A stretch of DNA of 64,000 nt, taken from the NCBI GenBank assembly GCA_013398055.1, contig VZRS01015031.1, positions 131,413 to 195,412 of the forward strand, in the 5' to 3' direction. Shown here piece after piece: positions 45,201 to 57,200 of the stretch. Position numbers and translations under genes: made by a program. The DNA comes from Ifrita kowaldi (taxonomy: Eukaryota > Chordata > Aves > Passeriformes > Cinclosomatidae). The first letter of the stretch is position 1. Each line of letters begins with the position of its first letter. Under the pieces are notes generated by a model, which saw nothing but the letters and a program-made list of their open reading frames with translations, ran no database searches and was not told the origin of the DNA.

Positions 45201-48200
45201 TAACAGCAGCACTCGTCTAACCTGTGCTTCGGTGTCTCACTTAAAAACCAATCCCAAATAAATTACCAATGCAGTCCATGGATATGAACATACAATATAC
45301 AAGAGAATAATTTTTCTTCTTTTTTTGTTTTCTGTCCAAGTTGCTTACTTAAGTTCTCAAGAAGTTTATAATTAGTTTTGAATGGTGTTCTAAGTACAGG
45401 ACTTTTTGCAACCAAGTTTGTAATTAAATGAAACATATTTTCACAAACAGTGAGTAAGGTCTCCCTTAATGGTAAAAATATGTAAAAAGTCCCAAGATAA
45501 TGCAAAACATTCTGAATATTTTAATTTTGCATTATTTTCCAGTCTAAAACAGGCTTATTTACAGACAGGATGTATTCACCTGTAGCACTTGCCAAGAAAG
45601 GCAAGTCTGAAACTGGCAATATTTAGCTCTGTCAGAGAAAAACATGAGGTTACAGCATGACTGAAGTCATCGGAAAGGGAAATGAACTACCACAGTCTCT
45701 CCACAGAACAAATTTTATTTCAGAGTCTGAAAAATATATCTCTCATACCATCACTAAAAGATATATTCCACAAGGACAGCCAAAACCAGACTCTGAGATA
45801 ACTACCTAAAGCTTCACAGAAGAACCTTCATTTCTGACACCAAATGCTACTGTGATTTGGTTAAAAACAAAATGGTAGGAATTTTGGAGACTTAGGAATA
45901 TTGCTGGCTTGGCTTTATATTAAAACGTGTGAGACGTTCTAAACATTCTTAGATACAAGACAGACTGCCATCTGTTTTAGTTTCCTACATGAACTGCACC
46001 GAAGAGAGCCAAGAATTATTTAGAACCAAACAAATGTGCTATGTGCATCTCAAAATAGCCCAAATGGTATTTCTATAGCTGTTCAACAAGCAGGTAACCT
46101 CAGAATAATATTTTTTCCAGTTTGCCTTGGAAAGTATCCAACAGGCAGCTGCACCTGCATAGGCAGTTCTACGAAAGGCAGAAGAATTGTGTTTCTCATA
46201 AGGCACCGAGCTTAACAGTAGTATTTGATACCAGAAAGTGGCATCAACACTTGATAAGTGTTCCTGGGACAACAGTATTGCAGAAACACTAGAAATGACT
46301 GAAAATGCAGTCCAACAAAAACACCCCAACTCAATGTAGCAAAGGTTCCTCTAGATTACAGTATCTCACCTACTGAAAAACCAACAGAAGAAATTCAAAG
46401 AAATGAAAAATCAGACAACAATAATGACCAGATTTAATGCTCGTTTCAAACCATAGTGATTGGTAGGTAGCATAATAAACTATTATTAAAATATTAATAA
46501 TGAACAGCAGCAGCCCAGTATACACTGTTGTGTCTTCCTACTCCTGGGCAAAGAGGTTTTGAATTGGAAATTTTACAATCAGTTCACAGATAGTAAGAGA
46601 AAGTGCAAGGTATGCAACAGTTGTCTTTAAAAAAAGCATTTGAGTCAAACCAACACTGAAATTGTCAGTGGTTCTTAATTTGCATTGCTGATGCCAAGGC
46701 TTATCTAGTCTTCCTTCTAGTCTCGACATTTCATGTTACAGAACAAGAAATATAAGGATTCACGAAACAAATCACAAATAGTGGCATGGAGCAAACACAA
46801 GCGACATTTTACTTTGTGACTCAGAAAACATCTCTTTTATATACTATTTGAAAAGTAAAAGGGGGACAAGATCGGAGCAGAACTTAAGTTCACATAAAAC
46901 ACTTTACTCTGCACTTTACAAACATATGCTGTTTGACTGAGACTCCTGAATTTTATCTACTCTCCCCCTTTCTCCCATAAAGGCCAATCTCCCTCTATCA
47001 GTAAGAGAAGATAAGCAGGTAGAACTCAGCTTCAAGAATGGAAGAGGACATTGTCCAGCTAAAGAGTGCAAGAGGAAAATCTCCATATGAAAACTAACGC
47101 TGAAGGCAACTCCCAAGCTACAAGTACAGTAAAAGAGAGAACATTCAGCAGGAGGTAGCCTTGTCCAGACTATTTCAGTCTATAGAGGTAGAGTCCCCAG
47201 TGATTTATCCTCATGATACTACTTTGCTCATGACTAAATATTTAGCTGGAATTTAATTTTTTTTACCTCCTCTTCATGTAGAACCACTTGACCTTTAAGT
47301 GGATTTCCCAGTGGTGCTGCAGTCACAAAAGGTTGCCAGACACTTCCAACTGTTCTTGGGAAGAGGTCATAAAGATCCACAAAGTATCCACTCTTACCAG
47401 AAATGTTCATGAAGTACATGGAAACAGGATTGCATGTAGTAACATAAAGAACATTTTCATGTTCCTCTTCTGAAATACGAAAACAAAATAGTGAAAGGCT
47501 ACTGACATTGTCCATTTCTCTTCTGAAAATAGATATGTCATAAACTTGGCAGATGATACAGCAAAAAGTACTAAGAAATGACCACTGCTGATAAGGGAGA
47601 GAAAGAGAAACGATCTCTTGATATTAGCTAAATGTTAACAGGCAGAATCTTGCCACAACACTATTAACTCTAAACAAGTAGTCCAAGACATACTTGTGCA
47701 GGCATTACTGCAGTGTCTGCCAGCTGCTAGTATGTTCATCTGATTTTGTTTGTGTATAATCTTGGTTCTTCTTCTTTCTCTATCCCATCCTCCCTTTAAA
47801 TTCATGTATTTATTAATTAAACACGGGTTGAACGCAAACACTGTACAGAACTTTTCACATAAACCAATTCCTGAATAATTTCAGACAATTCCTGAAATCA
47901 ATACAAAGCTACCTAATTTCTGTTTCGTTGCCATGAAAGTCTGCTAATGTATTTATAAATTGGACTGCAATTAGAAAAAGCAGCATTCCAGTATTGATCA
48001 TTAATGATCTGTTTATAATATACAATAATATTTAGACATGCTTAATGATAAATCCTAAAAACATTTATGAATACTCCCAGTGGTGCAATTCACTCTGGGA
48101 CATAAGCTGTAGAGGCAACTAAGGTTACCTCTTGGTCCAGCAAGAAAGAATCAGCATGAGCACAGAGGAAAAAAGCACAGCACTCTCCAAGTTAAAAGAT

Positions 48201-51200
48201 TTGTATTAAAACCGAATTGAGAGAGGAAAAGTCAAAGAATTGCTTTTGTCAAGTAATGCAGTGTAGAACACACAAATTTAACAAACTTGCAATTTTGTGG
48301 CTGTATTCTACTTTAATTACACATCTTTCTCTTAGTTTGTGAAAGATGCATATCCTTACAGTGACCACAATGACTCAGTGAAATTATGATGCGATTTATG
48401 GATTATTTTTGTATTTCACCTACAAATAATAATAATAATAAAAAAGATAAGTTACTATTCCTATAGTCCACTCCCATACTCTGTATTTTTAATTCCCGTA
48501 TTACAATTCCCAGTATTATTCCTATACTCTATTGCAAGCATACCTAGAAATACACACTACTATAAATGCACTGAAGTGTTGTTACTACACTTGAAATTCC
48601 TCATATTGCCCTTTTATATTCTGCCACTGGCTATTGGCAAGCACCTATGAAATTAACAGCCCAGTCATTCCTCATCTCCAGGACATCTCACCTATTTGTA
48701 ACATTGCTGATCATTACAGAAGTCAGTAGCTTTTCTTACTGTACCTTTTGTTACTGTGACATCACAAACTAAGTTAATTTCATCTAAAGGCAGTGTCCAA
48801 TAAGCAAGTTCTTCCGTGAAACTGATGGACCTGGCTTCATGTCGCTCCAGTGGAAAGCCTTGAATATTTAAGTACACAGGGCCCTAAAACAAATAATAAC
48901 AATGAAGGCTTCCTAAAATATTCCACTCCCCATTCTTTATGAAAATATAAAAGTCTTCTTCATGCTGTAATATTACTAACAACAAAAAACTACTACATAA
49001 TTTTAAAATTTAATACTAAACAATTTAAAGGGAAAAGGAAATGCCTTTTCTATGAATTCTCTGAGTGTCCATACTACCATTTCCTTTACAGTACAGAAAC
49101 CTCGTGACTCTCTTCTTTAGTCTTTCAATGGTTTGGAACCATTATCACTTAGTAGCATGAAGGAGGTATCATGCACTGATAGAACACAGTTCATACAAGG
49201 AAAATACCAGAATATTTCTGTTTCAAAGACATTAAATGGCATTAATTTCTTTTTATATAAAGTTTAAATCTCACCCATACACCACATCAGAAGTACAGGT
49301 TTTTCCTTACTCACTGGAGTAATAATTACTGAAGTTAAGCCAAGAACTCAGAGCTGAAAAGAACTTAGAAACTTTGGCTGCAGATCAAATTGTACCAAAG
49401 GTTCAGATTCAAACTTGGCAGCGCCAAAGACCAGTAAGAATTCAGCTGCATGCAAGATAGAAACAGAAAACAGCTTTCTTTTCAGTCTCTGATCTTAGCC
49501 AAAAATGGAGATCTGGGGCCTGTAACTGGCCACCCCCAACCATCCAAAACAGCTAAAAAGTTCTTTCAGACAAGGTATTTTCAGTATTTTTTCAAGAACT
49601 TCTGGCCAAGCTTACTGATTTTCAAGCACATCTTATGTTGTGAGGGCTAGGCATGCAAAAATGGTAATTTTTCTAGTCAGTGTAAAAACTCCAAGAACAA
49701 GTGACAAGGACCATGCCTTCTACACGCTCTTTTTCCTGAAGAAATTAATCACATCTTAGATTCTTCACATCCCAATACATAAAACCAGTATTAAATGAAT
49801 TAAAAAATAATTTAAAAGACAAACCTTTACATCTATTTTTTGAGTTTCTGATGGACACAGCATTTTCTGTTGTGCATTTCCTGGCTGATCGGCCTTCCAG
49901 TAGCCCATAAACTTATGTTCTGGTAATGGCAGTCTGTCAAATAATGTAGGAACAAATAAATATTTACATTTATTAACCAGTAAGTGATATGGAATAAATA
50001 ATTTAGACAACTGCATTTTTTCAACAAAATATATCTGAAGATTCTCTTGCAGAAAATATTTCCTTGCTAAAATATTTCATTCCTTTTTACATTTTAAATT
50101 ACAAAATATTTAGCCTTCTGGACTACTAATACAGACACAACTTAAGCAGTATCATAGAAGAAGAAGCAATGCATATAATATAGCCTCAAAAGGAAAAGTT
50201 TTCCAGTCTAAATTATGTGAGACATGCAGCAAAATAGATCCGAACCATCTCTTGCTTTGCTTTATTCAGATCAGGCAGGGTGGGACAGCACCCCTTCAAG
50301 GAACTCCTGTCAGTAGCTCACTCTTCTAAAAGACCAGCAGAATAAGCACAGAAAACACTGAGGCTCGTTAACCATGCAATGAAAGCTCTGCAAATGATTT
50401 CTGTTTATTTTACTGTTGCTCACATGAACAAAGGCAAAGGAATACAGACATGAGAGTATCCCATTGCCTTCTGGCCAGCACAATCTACAGAGCGGACAGG
50501 AACATCTTCAAAAGCCACATTTGCTTGCCTTGGTCTTATTTCCTCATTTATGTACCTTTTATCTAAGGAAGAAATATGTGGACCACAACAAAGCTCATTT
50601 TCACAGGGAAAGAAAATGCTGATGTGTGACAATGTAGCATCACAGCAAAATAGAGACAGCGTGATTTTTCTTGCTTTCCTCTGAAGTGATTTACAGCCAC
50701 TGAAAGCATTTTGACTTCATTAATTGGCATGAATACCTTCAAACTAACGAACTCATAACTTCTGGCTTCTTTTATTTGGGACCAGTCGCTCCTAAAGAGG
50801 CCTCCTATCAAAACAGCATTCTGTGTTACATGCTGCTGCACATTATTGTACAGCTACAGGACTTGGCAAGAGAATAGAAGACATTCCTTCTCCCAGTTTC
50901 TATAAATATCTTCAAAGTCTATTTTAAGGAAGTTCTCTTAGACTGTTTGCTAAAAGTATCTGCTTGGCCTCTTCTGTCCCATCTGATGATGCTCTTTCCT
51001 ACTGCTACAATTATTTTTCCCCTCATCGCCAACCAACCTGACACTTTTAGATATTAGAGGTTTGTTTAATTTCTTCTCTATATTGTTTTCAGAATAAGAA
51101 GGGATCCCCCCCAAAAAATTAAAATCAGTTGGACTATATATGAAACTTAGGGAATTTTAGTTTTATTTTATTTTCCCTCCAAGAACTTAAAGGAAAAGGC

Positions 51201-54200
51201 AGGGAATTAATACAGATATCCCTTAATCTTTGCTACTCATTCAGGAAAGATGTGTTAACATTTCTTAATGGTATATTGACACCAAACCTCAAGCAACAAG
51301 AGGCCAGAAATCGCAGGCAGTCACTCAGCCTCCATCACCACTCTGTGTTTGGACCATCTGCCAAGGCAGTCAGACAGCCAAAGACACTGTTTTGCAAACA
51401 GAAAATGGTTTGAATGCTATAGATCATTGGTGCTCACAGATAAATAAACTGCCAGCTGCCAGCAATGTACCATTGGGGCATGTAATGAGGAAAGTGCATC
51501 TCATTAATTCCCTCTCTTAGTCAAAGAACCGGGAGAGTCTTCACTGCCTGTTTGTTGCCTGAGTAAAAATATCAGTAGATATCAATGTTTGCAGAGTGAT
51601 TAATTTTGCATTTTTCCTCAGTTCATTTTGCATTTTTCCATTCTTTACACCTAGCTAGTATAACCAAAATTCCTCCCAAATGAAGAGGAGTAAGCCAGAT
51701 TTAAAAACAAAACAAAACAAAACAAAAAACCCCAAGTACAACACAGGGCAAATGACAACATTCAACACCATTAGGAAAAAACCATTCATGATGCAGTATT
51801 TCAACATATACAAAATTCTTAGATAAATTTATTCACGCAGCTAGAAAAACAGGCAAACAGTCAAATCACTAGACTAAATGTCAGTTTAGATGTCTGTGAA
51901 CTAGAATTTTACTTCAGGCTTCCATTTGGGTTTCTAAATGATTGGTTGGCAAAGTGTTGGTTATGCCTTGAGCCACAAGCTGTCTTGTGTGCAAAGAAAC
52001 CCTGGAGATTTCTTTTTGCTCTATGACTCTGAATAGCATTATTTCTGATATGTCTATAATCAGCAGCAGTTATTTCCCATTAGCTCAGTGGAACATCAGC
52101 TCTCACAAGGATTTGGACTTTGGTTTTAATTCCTTACACATTACTCCCACGGACAACATCCTAGAAATCAACAACCTTACTAATGATCATGAATAGCTAT
52201 TAAAATTTAAAACAAAGCATATGTTAATAACGAGCTCTAACCAAATATCCAGCTTTTTATAGCAACAGAATTACAGACTGCATTCCCAAATAAACATCTC
52301 CACTCTGTTTCAGCTTTCTGGAGAGTTTCTTTGCTAATAGTTCCTCTCTTCCCTCAGGAAAACTGATTTCTCCTTTCTCCTAGATTTTTGAGGTTTTGCT
52401 CTCTGTCCTGTTTCTGAATGATTTAGTTTCTCTCAGGCAGCAGAGCAAGTCATCATAAACTGCAAAGAGAAGGGAAGTGTAGATCAGGATTTCAGAATAA
52501 AACAGAAAGCAGAGTTCATAATACGAAGCTTTTTGTCAAGAGTTATAGGGATCTTATTCTTCCAGGGCCTGACAACTTTTTTTTCCTCTGTCTCACTGCT
52601 CTCTTATGTAAATCTGGTCTAAGAAAGACTAGTATTGAAGAAGCTGGTGCCATTAAGATCTTATAATCAGTCTGCCTCCTGAATGACTTTCAGGAGGGAG
52701 TGAGGGTGCAGAAGGATGGGAAGAACATGTCCACACTGAAAATGTGTATACATCTTAACAGCCTTCCTCTACTGAATATATATGAAACACATTGAAGTAA
52801 GGAAATTACCTTCTTTTCCCAGGACTTATATAATTATAACAAGCAAATTTTAAAAATAACTTGAACTGACAGGATTAGTAAAAACTTCATTAGATGCTCC
52901 TGCCATACTGCTGTATTTCAAATTAATTAACCAAATAGCATTTACATAAAAGGCAGATAGAATGCAATGGAAATGTCAACACTGGCAAAAATCTGCAAGG
53001 CAAAGAGATCTGATAGGTATAAAAAGTGCAGTGGTTGGGTAAGAATGGTACTAAAACTCCACTGGTCTCTCCAGCTGGGGTGTACAGAGCAATCCATGAT
53101 CTCTGCCTTCCTCAAAAGCTGGAAAGGGTTTCTAGAAGAGAAAAACTACAGGTAGACTGCATTAATCGTGCAAGAAATCCAAGATTTAAGAGCAAGTTCT
53201 AAGGAATTATTCCTGACCAGTTCTTTGATTATGGATCTGTCAAAGCCTGTTGCTTAAAGAAAATTCAAAATTGTTTTTATGTTTATTTAACCCTTAATTT
53301 TAGATCCCAGTTTTCTACCAGATTACTGCTGTCCATGAAATGCATATATAAGCATTTTGTATTTTGTTCAGAAAAGTGATTGCACAACACCTACAGTTGA
53401 TGGGGAAATTCTACAAGAAATTACTATTTAGCCTGAATTTCTTCATGCACAGCATTGAAGGGGAAATGATCTGTCAAAAGATAATTCTCTTGTGCTGCTA
53501 GAAAACTTTTCAAAGTGACACCTATAGAACTCTCTCCATTTTTATATTCTTGATTTAAGAAAGTAAATTCATTTCAGGGTATTTAAAAAAATGATCAAAC
53601 AACAAAAAACCTAAGTCAGCAAACAACTGTGTTCAAAAAGTCAACAGAATTTGCTTTATAAAGTTATTTATTTAGCTTTCAGAGAACATACTGAAAGATG
53701 GCTATGAATCTTGTAAAACCGAAGTTCCAGTGAAAGCAAATTCTTCACTGCCAGACATCGCATCAGTACAGCTGAGGACATGAACTATGACAGACAACAA
53801 AGCTGCTTAATATATGATCTTGTAAACCAGCTCAGTGCTGGCACAGAATGTATTAGCCAAGGCCTCCAGTAACAGCCTGTGCTCCATCTAGCTGAAAAGA
53901 CTTCCATCCCACGTAACCTTTTTGGACCTAAGTAAGATACAGTTTGAAATCAGGAAAATTCCTTGCCAACCATTCTCCATAATTTATCCAAACATATTTT
54001 GATTTGAATTACAAGTAGTAGACATTCAGAAGAGTCATATGTTAGAACTCCTGTTCCCTGGCAATTCCCCTTCCTCAGCTGGCCCCACAACACACCAGGA
54101 TGACAAGAGATACGTACGATATGAGCCATATCCAATAATCAACTACAAATCACCCGGGGTGGAGAGGGGAGGGGAAGCAACACAAAAGAACAGTCTCAAG

Positions 54201-57200
54201 AGAAAAACAAAGATGTTAACGTTTACATATTTATATTACATATAAAAAACTCAGTTCATATAAAACAAATATTGAAGTTATAGCAAGCACCTGGAAGTGA
54301 ATAGTGACAGAAGGAAAAACAGCAATTTCATAAAGGATGAATGTCAGAATTAGGATTACATGCTGTTTTACCTAGAAATTCCAGATGGTCTGAACTGTGC
54401 ACCAAAATGGCAGATTAACATGAATTCAGACAAATATAATTTAACAGATGTCAACAGGAAAAACAAAATGTAATTCTACATAAAGAAAGATAAGTTAGTA
54501 CCATGAATAATTCATTTTACCTACTATGTTTTGGCAAACCATCATAGACATCTGCTTTACATAGAGTACTGATAAAAAGTATAAACTAGTGGACAGGGTG
54601 GTACCAGGAGAGACAGACAGTATTTCAATACCTGACAATACTGAACATGTCAGTGCCTTGAAGAATGGTTATCCTACCCGGGAAAAAATGACAACTGAAG
54701 AAAGCAAAAAGACCAAGTAAAGCATTCCTTTACAGGTCTAATATACAATACTAATTTTGCTAATAAATAAAGTAGTATCAACAAAATAACTTCTCTCCTG
54801 AAAAAACTACTGCAAGAACCATTTTGTAAATGGTCATTACACACCATCTAATCTTCCCTTCCAAGATTAGGTATATTAATTCCAGAGTCTAATCTAAAAT
54901 TCCCGTAAGGGTCACTGCTAGCATCTGTTCAATTTCCCCTGGATTTCAGCAATTTCAGCTGGATATATCCCTAAATACTTCTTCTATTGAAACCCTGTAT
55001 TGTAGCATGTTGCTTGTGTGTCTCACGGGTTTTTTCCTATATTTACAGCAGTTATGTTGCAGCAGCACTTTAAATAATTCTGATTTATACAAGTTTTCTT
55101 TTCAATTAAGTAATAGGTGACAGACTTCTCCAAAGCTTATTAAAATAAAAATTCACAAACTGTTTGAGTACCTGTGAAAGGTGTCAGCATTTCACTATAA
55201 TGATTTTCCTGTCCTAGAACTCCTGGAAATGCTTCCATATTGCAAAATTTAATTGTACAGGATTTGTGTTCTTATATGATTTTGCTGTTGGTATGACTAA
55301 CACCCTCAGGCAGAATTGGCTTGGACTATTACCCCAGTTTTCATGTCACTTAATAGAACCACTGAGCAATTTATCATGATAGCTACTAAGTCTTTAAAGT
55401 CTATCAGAAAAAGACTGGGGCACAGAAGTCATCGGTGGGGATATGCTGTTGTCCCTAGAACATAGAAATCTCACCTTCAGATTGCCAGCTTGTGAGAGCC
55501 TAGAAGCAGGTAGGAAAACAAGCTTAAAACAGAAAGTGATCTCGACATGTCATAAAACCAATCTGAAAAAATCCAATACAATAAGAAAAATGAATTTTTC
55601 TTATTCATTAAGAATAAGAAAGCACATCAATAAGAAAAAAGAAAGCATGAAGAAAGCTGCTCCCATAAAGCAAAGACAGGGTAAGAGCTATGGAGGGTTT
55701 TGCAAAAAGGATGTGGAGATTTATGCTTAGAAAACCAGAGATGAGTTAAATATTGCACAAAATGCAAACATACTGAGCTTTTAAAAAGTCAATACATTTC
55801 TAATCTGTACTCTCCTACTACTCTACTTGGCTCCAGGAAAAACGAACTTGACCAGTTTCACCCCCAATACTTAACGATGGACACAAATCAAGTAAAGATA
55901 AGGATCATAAAAGAAAAATAAAACCAAACAGAGGCCTTAAAAACAGGGAAGATTGAGAGGTGATTTTCTAGTGGCGAGGCTACTTAGAAACAAGATTGAC
56001 TTGCCCTAGGAGGTTATAGAACTCCACCTCTGAAGGTTTTCAGGCATGAATCATGAAAGAAATGAGGTAAGGTTTTAGAATAACCTGCATCATTTCTGAA
56101 GGAAGTGGGCTGGAATAGATGAACACCATTACCCTATTCTCAGATTCATGGAAAAAAATAGAGAGGTCAGTACTCTAGTACCTTCTCTGCAGTAGTCCAA
56201 ACACCATCTACCAAATCACCTCAATGTGTCTGTCCATCATGGGAGCTGGCAATATGGGCTGGAACAGATTTGGAGAAATTACCTCAGTGTTCTTTAACTT
56301 CAAGGCAGAATCAACTGTGCCTAAATCTGAAAGATGTGGCTGTCATTCAAGGTGACCTACCTGTGGCTTACAAGCTCCACAGGATTAAATCTCATGATCA
56401 AAACCAAGGTTGTCTTGCAATGGAGGAGTAAGAACCAGAAATGCCAGCTGTAGTGGATGTGAGTGAGGCATGGAGACCAAGACAGCTAGGTCATCAGAGC
56501 CAAGTGCTCAGCCCAGCAAGATGAGATGTAAGAAAAAGTTGTTTTATCAGCTGTGTGTGAACTGCTCCTATAGTTTCTCCTCCCCTGGGCCTTCAGTGTA
56601 CAAAGTATGCACTCGCAGCTGCCTGTCTAGTGAAGTTTTTGATGAGCATCTTGTGGGTATCTTGTAAGTCTGTCATCCTTGGTGTAACCTGTCCTATAAA
56701 ACCTCAGTAAAGAATTCCAAATGATCAGTTGATTATCTTTATTTCAAGATAATTACATCTTTCTTCTATGTTCTCACTTCTAGACTGAGCAGTCCCCAAT
56801 TACAGCAATATTTCTTTTCTGTTTTCGAAACCTCTGATTGTCTCATTACTAAAGAGTCCTCTCCCATATCTAATACTTTTAAAATTATACAAAGAGCGAA
56901 TTTCTCAAAAACTATGACAAACATCATAATTCTTTAAAATAGAAATTACCAAGTGACACTCAGCAAAGAAACTACAGCAAGAGTTTCAAGTGTATTTTGT
57001 CAATTTGACAGACATTGTAGTTGCTCGAGTACCAGTTCCCCAGGCATGTAATAGTCCTGTCATTAAAATTAAAAGGTGCACCACAGGTACTACACTGCCA
57101 ATCTTTTTAAATAATTATATGTAGGATGTTAGTTATAGATAACAGTGGTGCTGCAGCAGGAGAAACCTACACATGGACACTTAATACCACAGAAAGGGTA

